Shown here: positions 27,008-36,301 of the stretch, piece after piece
How positions within the stretch are numbered: position 1 is the stretch's first letter
How the letters are laid out: every line of letters begins with the position of its first letter
From: Allocoprobacillus sp002160865
Lineage (GTDB): Bacteria; Bacillota_I; Bacilli_A; Erysipelotrichales; Coprobacillaceae
DNA: 64,000 nt
NCBI RefSeq assembly: GCF_042850985.1
Contig: NZ_AP031415.1
Span: 2,356,001-2,420,000 of the forward strand
Reading direction: 5' to 3'
Position numbers and translations under genes: made by a program
The notes under the pieces: generated by a model
Told to the model about the DNA's origin: nothing
Seen by the model: only the letters and a program-made list of their open reading frames with translations
The model's database searches: none

Positions 27008-27038
27008 AATTCTCATTCCTTTCTATTTATTCTTGTAT

Positions 27039-27067
27039 AGTATAGTCAAATTTAACATAATTATCAA
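27039..27067 (-). promoter_or_regulatory. Promoter of carA-carB
   Basis: Minus-strand TTGATA (27062-27067), 17-bp spacer, TATACT (27039-27044). Transcription would start about 25 bases before the leader ORF. The second carB promoter has the same TATACT box. Confidence 0.75.
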
Positions 27068-27115
27068 GATATTTTTTCATAATTTTTTATTATCATAATT
27101 TTAAATTATTAATCA

Positions 27116-27463
27116 TTACTCATTAATTGCTTTTTCGCCCGTTTCACGTGTACGAATTTTCATAGCATTATCAAGCTTATAAGTAAAAATCTTACCATCT
27201 CCTACTTCTCCAGTATAAGCCGCCTGACAAATCGCTTCAATTGTTTTTTCAGCCCATTCTTCACTGCTGACAACAATTTCAAATTTAATCTTTGGCAACA
27301 TATTGACTTCAACTTCCTGCCCACGAACATACTCTGTATAGCCATGCTGTGTGCCACATCCCATTACCTGAGAAACTGTCATACCATTCACATGAATACG
27401 AGCAAGTGCTTCTTTCACTTCTTCATATTTTTCTTCTCTCACAATGGCTTCAATTTTGATCAT
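27116..27463 (-). CDS. P-II family nitrogen regulator
   Basis: PII signal protein (GlnB/GlnK type) of 115 residues that senses ATP/ADP and 2-oxoglutarate and controls the ammonium channel. The T-loop region GCGTQHGYTEYVRGQEVEV is present, but the residue aligned with the uridylylated Tyr51 of E. coli (AEYMV) is Val here, so uridylylation at that site is not possible. LPKIKFEIVV and TGEVGDGKIF are conserved. ATG 27463 has AGGAGG 9 bases upstream; the longer frame runs inside amt. It is the last gene of the nitrogen operon; no clear terminator follows. Confidence 0.93.
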   Translation of the reverse strand: MIKIEAIVREEKYEEVKEALARIHVNGMTVSQVMGCGTQHGYTEYVRGQEVEVNMLPKIKFEIVVSSEEWAEKTIEAICQAAYTGEVGDGKIFTYKLDNAMKIRTRETGEKAINE

Positions 27464-27476
27464 ATTCGCTATCCTC

Positions 27477-28715
27477 CTAATCCAATCCATTAAAAGATGG
27501 ATATGCATTTTCCTGATGTTCAGAAATATCCAATCCTTTTTGTTCTTCCTGTTTAGAAACACGAAGGGTTGTGAAGCATCTAACAATGGCTATACAAATA
27601 AGCGTTCCAATAATAGCCACAGCAATCGTAACAACGATACTGATGATTTGTGCTATGAATAATTGTGTATCTCCAAAGAACAAACCATTCCATCTGGCAA
27701 CATCGTTAATAGACGTTTGTGTAAACAATCCAGTCGCAATACCACCCCAGATACCGCCAATACCATGACATCCAAAAGCATCCAAAGCATCATCATAGCC
27801 CAATTTCTGTTTCACTTTAGAAATCATCAGATAACAAATAGGACTTCCAACAAGCCCAATAATGATTGATGCCCAAATAGGAACAAATCCTGCTCCCGGG
27901 GTAATGGCAACAAGACCCACAACCATACCTGTTACACTTCCTACCAGTGTTGGTTTTCCACTCATCCATACATCCATACCCATCCATGACAGCATTCCAG
28001 CTGCTGCTGATAAACCTGTTGTTATAAAGGCATGTACAGCTAATTCATTAGCCTGTAAGGCACTGCCAGCATTAAAACCAAACCATCCAAACAACAGTAA
28101 ACTGGCTCCCAAGACAACAAATGGAATGTTATGAACATGATATTGTACGCGTAAATAGTCTTTGCGTTTTCCTAGTACAATACATAAAACTAATGCACTG
28201 ACACCAGAACTGATATGGACAACATTTCCACCAGCAAAGTCTACCGAACCAATTTTAGCCAGAAAGCCACCAAGTCCCCAGACCATGTGAGCCATTGGAT
28301 AATAAACAATGACTGACCAAAGAATAATAAACAAAAACAAAGCTTTAAATTTCATACGACCAGCAACTGCCCCCGTTATTAAAGCCGGTGTAATGATTGC
28401 AAACATCATTTGAAAAATTGAAAATTCTAAATGAGGAATTGTAGAAACATAATCTGTTGTACTTCCTTCAATGCCCTGTAAACCTAACCAGCTGAAATCT
28501 CCAATAATTCCAAAATGATCATTTCCAAAAGCCAGTGAGTATCCAAATAATGCCCACATAATAGCTGCAATACCAATGACAAAAACAGATGTCATCATTG
28601 TATTAACAACATTTTTACGGCGAACAAGTCCCCCATAAAAGAAAGCAAGTCCTGGTGTCATCAGCAACACCAGAGCACTGCATATCAACATAAAACCAAT
28701 ATCCCCTGAATTCAT
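27477..28715 (-). CDS. amt: Ammonium transporter (Amt/Rh family)
   Basis: Trimeric membrane channel for ammonium uptake, 412 residues and 11 TM helices by pattern. The N-terminal GLAFFYGGLVRRKNVVNTMM, the pore His in FGCHGIGGIWGG and the central HISSGVSALV block are typical. The cytoplasmic tail after the last TM would meet the PII protein encoded just downstream. Gap to gltD 18 bases, to PII 13 bases. Confidence 0.95.
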   Translation of the reverse strand: MNSGDIGFMLICSALVLLMTPGLAFFYGGLVRRKNVVNTMMTSVFVIGIAAIMWALFGYSLAFGNDHFGIIGDFSWLGLQGIEGSTTDYVSTIPHLEFSIFQMMFAIITPALITGAVAGRMKFKALFLFIILWSVIVYYPMAHMVWGLGGFLAKIGSVDFAGGNVVHISSGVSALVLCIVLGKRKDYLRVQYHVHNIPFVVLGASLLLFGWFGFNAGSALQANELAVHAFITTGLSAAAGMLSWMGMDVWMSGKPTLVGSVTGMVVGLVAITPGAGFVPIWASIIIGLVGSPICYLMISKVKQKLGYDDALDAFGCHGIGGIWGGIATGLFTQTSINDVARWNGLFFGDTQLFIAQIISIVVTIAVAIIGTLICIAIVRCFTTLRVSKQEEQKGLDISEHQENAYPSFNGLD

Positions 28716-28733
28716 ATTATAGACCCCCTAACT

Positions 28734-30188
28734 CTATTCATTCATATAACTATATCCCATTAAATATCGATCCACTTCTTTGGCGCATTCATTTCCTTCC
28801 GCAATAGCCCAGACAACAAGAGATTGACCGCGATGCATATCCCCTGCAACGAAAATCTTCTCTTCCTTTGTCGCATAGCTCTTTGGCATTGTCATGACAA
28901 CCTGACGTTGATTCACAGATAAATCAAACTGCTCTTTAATATCATCTTCAATACCTACAAATCCTGCTGCAATCAGCAACAAATCTGCCTTCAGCATTTT
29001 TTCGCTATCTTCTTTTTCAACCCATTGACCATCAACCATTCTCCCCTGAATCGTTTTGACAGCTTTGAGTTGTCCATCTTCTTCAATACATTCTTTAATT
29101 GTTGTTGCATAAACACGTGGATCTTTCTTAAAAACAACCTGACTTTCCTCCTGTCCATAGTCTGTCTTCAATCCATCTGGCCACATTGGCCATGGACGTG
29201 TATTTTGATGAGGCGGAGAGGGCATCATTTCCAGCTGTGTAACTGATGCACATCCTTGTCTAATACATGTTCCAACACAGTCATTACCCGTATCTCCACC
29301 TCCTACAACAACGACATGCTTTTCTTTGGCATCAATACGAAAAGAAGTTTGATTCAATATATCCTGTGTTGTGCTTTTTAAAAAATCCACTGCAAAATAT
29401 ATACCTTTGGCTTCTCTACCTGATACATTTAAATCACGAGCTTTTTTAGCTCCACAACATAATACAATCGCATCATAATCCTGCAGCAATTCTTCTTTTG
29501 TCAAATCTTTTCCAACATGAACATTTGTATAGAACTGAATACCTTCTTCTTTCATCAATTGAATACGACGTTCAATAATTTGTTTTTCCAATTTCATTTG
29601 AGGAATCCCATACATCAGTAATCCTCCTAAACGATCATCTTTTTCAAAAACACTCACTTGATGTCCACGTTGATTCAACTTATAAGCCACTGTCAATCCT
29701 GCTGGACCACTTCCTACAATAGCAACTTTTTTAAATGAACATACAGATGATTTTTCAGCTTTCATCGATTGATTCTGATAAGCTTTTTCAATAATAAACA
29801 ATTCATTATCTTTGATTGTGACTGGATCATCATGAATACCACATACACAAGCTTTTTCACATAATGCAGGACAGACACGTCCGGTAAATTCTGGAAAAGG
29901 ATTGGTTTTTAACAGACGTGAAAGGGCACGTTCATCATTATGATGATAGATTTCATCGTTCCATTCTGGAATCAGATTATGTAAAGGACAACCTGTGACC
30001 ATATGATTGATTTCAATCGCAGATTGACAAAATGGGACACCACAATTCATACAACGCGCTCCCTGCTGACGACGTTTTTCATTCACAAGAGGAATATGAA
30101 ATTCCTGAAAACCAGCAATTCTTGTTTCTGGTGATTGAGTGAAATTATCTTCTCTATCAAACTCTAAAAATCCTGTTGCTTTTCCCAT
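28734..30188 (-). CDS. gltD: Glutamate synthase small subunit
   Basis: Electron-input subunit of NADPH-GOGAT: passes electrons from NADPH through FAD and Fe-S clusters to the large subunit. The 484 residues start with GKATGFLEFDRE and carry cluster cysteines in CMNCGVPFC, GCPLHNL and CPALCEKACVCGI, then FAD (VGSGPAGLTVAYKL) and NADPH (VGGGDTGNDCVGTC) dinucleotide folds. Follows gltB by 11 bases. Confidence 0.95.
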   Translation of the reverse strand: MGKATGFLEFDREDNFTQSPETRIAGFQEFHIPLVNEKRRQQGARCMNCGVPFCQSAIEINHMVTGCPLHNLIPEWNDEIYHHNDERALSRLLKTNPFPEFTGRVCPALCEKACVCGIHDDPVTIKDNELFIIEKAYQNQSMKAEKSSVCSFKKVAIVGSGPAGLTVAYKLNQRGHQVSVFEKDDRLGGLLMYGIPQMKLEKQIIERRIQLMKEEGIQFYTNVHVGKDLTKEELLQDYDAIVLCCGAKKARDLNVSGREAKGIYFAVDFLKSTTQDILNQTSFRIDAKEKHVVVVGGGDTGNDCVGTCIRQGCASVTQLEMMPSPPHQNTRPWPMWPDGLKTDYGQEESQVVFKKDPRVYATTIKECIEEDGQLKAVKTIQGRMVDGQWVEKEDSEKMLKADLLLIAAGFVGIEDDIKEQFDLSVNQRQVVMTMPKSYATKEEKIFVAGDMHRGQSLVVWAIAEGNECAKEVDRYLMGYSYMNE

Positions 30189-30199
30189 ATATAACCCTC

Positions 30200-33100
30200 C
30201 TATTGATGAACTTCCTTAAAAGCCATGAGTGTAGCTTCATCATGTGCATAGCCTTGTTTTTCAAATTTTTCTATATTTTCTAACATATGTGCATAATTGA
30301 CAGGCACAATCTTTTTAAAATGAGGTAGCCATGCTTCATAGTTTTCTAATATATCTTTAGCCAGTAGTGAACCTGTATAATCCACATGTTTTTGTAGTAA
30401 TGTTTTTAATTCTTCAATATCTTTATGTTGTTTCACTTCCTGCATTGTCACTAATTCTTTATTTAAGCGTAAATATAAATCATGATCTTTATCTAAGACA
30501 TAAGCGATCCCTCCGCTCATTCCTGCCGCAAAGTTCTTTCCTGTTTTGCCTAAGACAACAACTTTTCCACCTGTCATATATTCTAGTCCATGATCCCCAC
30601 AGCCTTCAACTACAGCAATTGCTCCTGAATTACGCACAGCGAAACGTTCACCTGCACGTCCAGCAATATAAGCTTCTCCTGATGTTGCGCCATAGAGAGC
30701 TACATTACCGATAATCACATTATCTTGAGCCACAAACTGAGCATTTGAAGAAGGATGAATAATCAGTTTTCCACCTGATAAACCTTTTCCAAAATAATCA
30801 TTGGCATCACCTTCAACACGCATTGTTAAACCTTTGGGGATAAAAGCACCAAAGGATTGTCCTGCCCCACCAAGACAATGGATTTGATAAGTATCATCTT
30901 GCAGATGATTTTGAAAACGTTTGGTGATTTCACTTCCCAGCAATGTTCCTAAACTACGATCTAAACTAGATATATGTATTGTTTCCTGATGAGGTTGATG
31001 ACTATCTAGAGCAGATAAAAATTTTGGCAACAAGACTTTCAAATCCTGACTGTCTTCCAAATGGAAATCGAAAGTATCTTCTTTTTGAAAATGAACATGA
31101 AGATTCTTTTTGTCAAAGAATGATTTTAATTTCTGATATTCTGGTTTCACTTTCAATACTTCCATATGTCCTACCATTTCATCAACACTATGGAAGCCTA
31201 GCTGTGCCATAATTTCACGCAATTCTTGAGCAATAAATTTCATAAAATTCATAACATATTCTGGTTTTCCTGCAAAACGTTTTCTTAGCTCCTTATTTTG
31301 GGTTGCAATACCTGCTGGACAAGTATCAAGATTGCAGACACGCATCATCACACAGCCCATTGTCACTAATGGTGCTGTCGCAAAGCCAAATTCCTCTGCA
31401 CCTAATAATGCAGCCACAGCGACATCTCTACCTGTCATTAATTTTCCATCTGTTTCTAAAACAACACGAGTTCTTAAATCATTTTCAATTAAACTCTGAT
31501 GAGCTTCTGCGAGTCCTAATTCCCAAGGTAATCCGGCATAATGAATGGAACTTTGTGGAGCTGCCCCTGTTCCTCCATCATAACCTGAAATCAGAATAAC
31601 TTGCGCTCCCGCTTTCGCAACACCTGAAGCAATCGTTCCAACACCTGATTCTGAAACAAGTTTCACAGAAATACGGGCATCACGATTCGCATTTTTTAAG
31701 TCATAAATTAATTGTGCTAAATCTTCAATAGAGTAAATATCATGATGTGGTGGTGGTGAAATCAAAGTGACTCCTGGTGTTGAATAACGTGTTTTAGCAA
31801 TCCAAGGATAAACTTTCTGTCCTGGTAAATGTCCTCCTTCACCTGGTTTTGCCCCTTGAGCCATTTTAATTTGAATTTCTTTAGCACTCACCAGATATTC
31901 ACTTGTGACACCAAAACGACCACTCGCCACCTGTTTAATGGCACTATTGGCTTCTGTGTATAATCTTTCTGGATTTTCTCCACCTTCTCCAGAATTTGAT
32001 TTTCCTCCTAAACGATTCATCGCAATCGCTAAGCATTCATGTGCTTCCTTAGAAATAGAACCATAAGACATCGCTCCCGTTTTAAAACGTTTGACAATAT
32101 TATCAACACTTTCAACTTCTTCAAGAGGTATAGCTTGTCGTTGTGTCATATCAAATTCTAATAAATGACGTACAGCAAATGGCTGGCTTTCTAACTGATG
32201 AGAATATTCTTTAAACAACTGATAATCATTTGTTTGTGTGGCTCTTTGAAGTAAAACAATGGTTTCAGGACTGTACATATGCACTTCACTTTGTGGTCCA
32301 CGTCTGAATTTATGAAAACCTAAGCTTTTTAATGATGTATCCGTCTTTAATCCTAATGGATCAAAAGCATGATCATGATAATAATGGATATCATCTTCAA
32401 TATCAGTTAAACCTTTTTCACCCACACGATAAACAGTGTTTGGAAAATAATTGTCCATAACATCTTCTTTTAAACCAACGACTTCAAAGATTTGTGCAGA
32501 CTGATAAGATTGCAATGTAGAAATACCCATTTTCGCTGCAATCTTCACAATTCCTTTTAAAATCGCATGATTATAATCTTCAATAGCTTTATTTTCTTCC
32601 TTATCTAACATATTCAGCTGTATCATTTCAATAATGCATTCATGAGCTAAATAAGGATAAATAGCTGTCGCTCCAAAACCTAATAGACAGGCAAACTGAT
32701 GAACATCTCGCGGTTCCCCACTTTCTAAGACAATGGACATGGCTGTTTTCTTTTTTGTTTTAACCAGATGACTTTCGACAGCTGATACAGCTAACAATGA
32801 AGGAATAACCAGATGGTTATCATCTACACCTTTATCAGAAAGAATTAAGATATTGACTCCTTGACGATAAGCCTTATCACAATCAAGGAATAATTGATTC
32901 AAAGCCTCTGTTAAGGAAATACCTTTATAATACAATAAAGAAATAACCTGACTATGGAAACCATTACGATTTAACTGTTTCAGTTTATCCATATCACGAC
33001 TATCTAAGATTGGATTATTGATTTCGAGTACCTGACAGTTATCAGACTGGTCCTGCAATAAATTTCCATCTGAACCTAAATAGACTGTTGTATCTACAAC

Positions 33101-34681
33101 CACTTCTTCTCTTAAAGAATCAATCGGTGGATTGGTCACTTGAGCAAACTGTTGTTTAAAATAATGGAATAATGTGGGATGTTTTTGACTCAACATTGCA
33201 AGAGGAATATCAGTTCCCATTGATGCAGTTGGTTCAATTCCATTTTTAGCCATAGGTAAAATCATATCTTTGACATCTTCATATGTATAACTAAAAATCT
33301 TATATAAGATATCGCGATCACTTTGACTATGAATATGTGATTTCTTATCTGGTGCTGGTAAGTCTTTTAAATGTAATAAATAATAATCCAGCCATTCTCC
33401 ATAAGGATGTTCTTTCGCATAACTCATTTTACAGATATCATCTTCAATTAATTGTTGTTTTTGTGTATCAACCAATAACATCTTTCCTGGCTGAAGACGT
33501 GATTTTTTGACAATATGACTTTCATCAATATCCAAAACACCAACTTCTGATGATAAAATCAATGTCTGATCATCTAAAATATAATAACGTGATGGCCTTA
33601 ACCCATTTCTATCTAAGGTTGCACCCATGAAAATACCATCAGAAAATAAAATCGCTGCTGGTCCATCCCATGGCTCCATCATTGTCGCATAATAATGATA
33701 AAAATCCTTTTTCTCTTGTGACATAGCTGTATGTTTCCATGGTTCTGGAATCAACAACATCATAGCTTTAGCCAATGGCATACCATTCATATATAAGAAT
33801 TCTAAAGTATTATCTAACATCGCTGAATCTGAACCTCGAACATCTACAATCGGATAGATTTTGGCCATATCTTTTTGAAAATAAGGAGAATGGAGCGTTT
33901 CTTCTCTAGCCAACATACGATTCGCATTGCCACGAATCGTATTAATTTCTCCATTATGGGCAATCATACGATTAGGATGAGCCCTTTGCCAGCTTGGATT
34001 GGTATTGGTAGAAAATCGTGAATGAACCAATGCTATGGCACTATGATAATCATGATCCTGCAAGTCATCATAGAACTGTCTTAACTGATGAACAAGAAAC
34101 ATACCTTTGTAAACAATGGTTGATGAAGATAAAGAAACAACATATGTCTGTGGTGAAGATTTTTCAAATTCACGTCGTATCACATATAAAACTCTTTCAA
34201 AGTCCATTCTTTGTTGACAAGTTTTAGGCTTTTCAATAAAGCATTGCATAATATAAGGCATACAATCTTTGGCTTTTTGTCCTAAAATATCTTCATGACA
34301 TGGAACTTGACGCCATCCCAAAAATGTTGCCTGATGTTTCAAGACAATACGCTCTAACGTTTTCATGGCTTTTTGTCTTGTCAGTGTATCTTGTGGTAAA
34401 AAAAACATTCCCACCGCATAATCATAAGGTTGAGGCAAAGCTATATGAAGCTGTCTGGTAATTTTACTAAAGAAACGATGTGAAATTTGTAATAAGATTC
34501 CTACACCATCTCCTACCTTTCCACTGGCATCTTTTCCAGCACGATGTTCCAGTTTTTCAACAATAGTTAATGCCTGATTGACGACCTGGTAATCCTGTCT
34601 ACCATCAATATGCACAACAGCTCCAATACCACAGGCATCATGTTCTTTGACATTATGTAATCCCTGATTATATTCTTTCAT
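30200..34681 (-). CDS. gltB: Glutamate synthase large subunit
   Basis: Makes two glutamates from glutamine and 2-oxoglutarate. From ATG 34681 (GAGAGGATG upstream) it has 1493 residues. The class II amidotransferase Cys is in KEHDACGIGAV (Cys17), implying removal of a 16-residue propeptide. Later come the FMN-binding synthase domain (SYGSISKEAHE, SGYDGGTGAAP), the 3Fe-4S cysteines in CVMMRVCNLDTCPAGI and the C-terminal glycine-rich beta-helix (GGKVVVLGKTGKNFAAGMSG). The longer frame to 34714 overlaps asnB and is rejected. Confidence 0.96.
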   Translation of the reverse strand: MKEYNQGLHNVKEHDACGIGAVVHIDGRQDYQVVNQALTIVEKLEHRAGKDASGKVGDGVGILLQISHRFFSKITRQLHIALPQPYDYAVGMFFLPQDTLTRQKAMKTLERIVLKHQATFLGWRQVPCHEDILGQKAKDCMPYIMQCFIEKPKTCQQRMDFERVLYVIRREFEKSSPQTYVVSLSSSTIVYKGMFLVHQLRQFYDDLQDHDYHSAIALVHSRFSTNTNPSWQRAHPNRMIAHNGEINTIRGNANRMLAREETLHSPYFQKDMAKIYPIVDVRGSDSAMLDNTLEFLYMNGMPLAKAMMLLIPEPWKHTAMSQEKKDFYHYYATMMEPWDGPAAILFSDGIFMGATLDRNGLRPSRYYILDDQTLILSSEVGVLDIDESHIVKKSRLQPGKMLLVDTQKQQLIEDDICKMSYAKEHPYGEWLDYYLLHLKDLPAPDKKSHIHSQSDRDILYKIFSYTYEDVKDMILPMAKNGIEPTASMGTDIPLAMLSQKHPTLFHYFKQQFAQVTNPPIDSLREEVVVDTTVYLGSDGNLLQDQSDNCQVLEINNPILDSRDMDKLKQLNRNGFHSQVISLLYYKGISLTEALNQLFLDCDKAYRQGVNILILSDKGVDDNHLVIPSLLAVSAVESHLVKTKKKTAMSIVLESGEPRDVHQFACLLGFGATAIYPYLAHECIIEMIQLNMLDKEENKAIEDYNHAILKGIVKIAAKMGISTLQSYQSAQIFEVVGLKEDVMDNYFPNTVYRVGEKGLTDIEDDIHYYHDHAFDPLGLKTDTSLKSLGFHKFRRGPQSEVHMYSPETIVLLQRATQTNDYQLFKEYSHQLESQPFAVRHLLEFDMTQRQAIPLEEVESVDNIVKRFKTGAMSYGSISKEAHECLAIAMNRLGGKSNSGEGGENPERLYTEANSAIKQVASGRFGVTSEYLVSAKEIQIKMAQGAKPGEGGHLPGQKVYPWIAKTRYSTPGVTLISPPPHHDIYSIEDLAQLIYDLKNANRDARISVKLVSESGVGTIASGVAKAGAQVILISGYDGGTGAAPQSSIHYAGLPWELGLAEAHQSLIENDLRTRVVLETDGKLMTGRDVAVAALLGAEEFGFATAPLVTMGCVMMRVCNLDTCPAGIATQNKELRKRFAGKPEYVMNFMKFIAQELREIMAQLGFHSVDEMVGHMEVLKVKPEYQKLKSFFDKKNLHVHFQKEDTFDFHLEDSQDLKVLLPKFLSALDSHQPHQETIHISSLDRSLGTLLGSEITKRFQNHLQDDTYQIHCLGGAGQSFGAFIPKGLTMRVEGDANDYFGKGLSGGKLIIHPSSNAQFVAQDNVIIGNVALYGATSGEAYIAGRAGERFAVRNSGAIAVVEGCGDHGLEYMTGGKVVVLGKTGKNFAAGMSGGIAYVLDKDHDLYLRLNKELVTMQEVKQHKDIEELKTLLQKHVDYTGSLLAKDILENYEAWLPHFKKIVPVNYAHMLENIEKFEKQGYAHDEATLMAFKEVHQ

Positions 34682-34694
34682 CCAATCATCCTCT

Positions 34695-36275
34695 CTACTT
34701 TCCACTATCTCCATAATTTTTTAGGAATCTGGCAGATGGATCATCAACCTGACAGCCTTCCCAATTGGAATTAGGCATCCAGAATCCTTTAATCATATGT
34801 GCCTGATGTGGATAATATTTTTCAAAGATTTCACGATATAACAAAGATTCTTTTGTAAATGGTGTCGCAAAATCATATTTTTTTCTTTTTTCTTCAAATT
34901 CCTGATCACTATAATAATCATTAGCATAGGCTTTGATTTCATCACTTAATGAATGTCCTACAGCATCTGAAAAAGCAGCTTTTTCACGCATCAAAATATC
35001 TTGAGGTAAATATCCTTTATCAAATGCTTTACGCAATAAATACTTTCCTTTTCCATATGTATTCATTTTTAATTTTGGATCAATATGCATGACATAATCC
35101 ACAAAAGCCAAATCGCCAAAAGGCACACGTGCCTCTAATGAATGGACACTGATACAGCGATCAGCACGTAAGACATCATACATATAAATTTCTCGAATAC
35201 GTTTTTCAGCTTCCTTTTGAAATTCTTTAGCATTCGGTGCAAAATCAGTATATTTGTAACCAAATAATTCATCTGAAATCTCACCTGTTAATAAAACTCT
35301 AATATCTGTATGTTGATGAATATGCTGACAGACAAGATACATTCCAATCGATGCACGAATCGTTGTAATATCATACGTTCCTAATGCTGCAATAACGGGT
35401 TCTATCGCATGAAGCACATCATCTTTGGTGATAATCACTTCAGTATGTTCACTGCCAATAAAATCAGCCACTTCTTTAGCGTATTTTAAATCAATCGCAT
35501 CACTTTCCATGCCAATCGCAAAAGTACGAATCGGCTTCTTTAATAAGCGTGATGATACAGCACATACAAGTGAAGAATCTAAACCTCCACTTAGCAGGAA
35601 ACCTAATGGAGCATCAGCATCCAGTCTTTTTTCAATACCTTTGACTAATAAATCATGAATTTTTGTATAAATTGTTTCAAGATGATCATGATGATAGTTT
35701 TCCACCAGACTCATATCTCTATAACAAACAAACTCCCCATTTTGATAATAGTGTCCAGGTGGAAAAGGGATAATCTCATCACAGATGCCAACTAAATTTT
35801 TAGCTTCAGAAGCAAAGACAATGTGCTGATTTTGGTCATAACCATAAAATAATGGACGAATGCCAATAGGATCTCTGGCTGCGATAAATTCTTTTGTATC
35901 ACCATCAAAAAGAATCAATGCAAATTCTCCATCTAATTCTTTAAACATGTCTACACCCATTTTTTGATAAAGAGGAAGCAGGATTTCACAATCACTCTCC
36001 CCTTGAAAGTCAAAGCCCTGCTTCATCAATTCTTCTTTCACTGGTCTAAAACCATAGATTTCACCATTACACACAACATAATGATTCCCTCTTTGAAATG
36101 GTTGCATACCATACTCATTTAATCCCATGATGGATAAACGTTGAAATCCCAATAGCCCTTTACCTGTATCAATAATACGCATAGCATCAGGCCCTCTTGT
36201 ATGTGTTCTTTCAAATCCTTTTAAAAATACTTCTTTTGATGCATGTTGTGCACAATATCCCATAATCGAACACAT
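34695..36275 (-). CDS. asnB: Asparagine synthase B, glutamine-hydrolysing
   Basis: Makes asparagine from aspartate, ATP and glutamine. ATG 36275 gives MCSIMGYC with the amidotransferase nucleophile at Cys2 and puts AGAGGGG 8 bases upstream; the earlier ATG 36281 would bury the Cys. N-terminal class II GATase domain (RLSIMGLNEYGMQP, NGEIYGF), then the ATP pyrophosphatase loop SGGLDSS (229-235). 526 residues, similar in size to E. coli AsnB. Second gene of the nitrogen operon. Confidence 0.95.
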   Translation of the reverse strand: MCSIMGYCAQHASKEVFLKGFERTHTRGPDAMRIIDTGKGLLGFQRLSIMGLNEYGMQPFQRGNHYVVCNGEIYGFRPVKEELMKQGFDFQGESDCEILLPLYQKMGVDMFKELDGEFALILFDGDTKEFIAARDPIGIRPLFYGYDQNQHIVFASEAKNLVGICDEIIPFPPGHYYQNGEFVCYRDMSLVENYHHDHLETIYTKIHDLLVKGIEKRLDADAPLGFLLSGGLDSSLVCAVSSRLLKKPIRTFAIGMESDAIDLKYAKEVADFIGSEHTEVIITKDDVLHAIEPVIAALGTYDITTIRASIGMYLVCQHIHQHTDIRVLLTGEISDELFGYKYTDFAPNAKEFQKEAEKRIREIYMYDVLRADRCISVHSLEARVPFGDLAFVDYVMHIDPKLKMNTYGKGKYLLRKAFDKGYLPQDILMREKAAFSDAVGHSLSDEIKAYANDYYSDQEFEEKRKKYDFATPFTKESLLYREIFEKYYPHQAHMIKGFWMPNSNWEGCQVDDPSARFLKNYGDSGK

Positions 36276-36301
36276 TGTCATAACCCCTCTCTTTTATCAT
36301 T

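Noticed and set aside
26891..27035. T-box or PyrR-binding leader before carA
   Set aside because: No GGTGG specifier-type T-box bulge and no PyrR binding-loop sequence could be found; the leader peptide-terminator layout explains the region better.
27141..27157. parS-like sequence GTTTCACGTG in the PII gene
   Set aside because: 12 of 16 bases match parS, but it lies in conserved coding sequence and the right half is poor; a similar 12/16 match occurs in carB near 24903, so chance is likely.
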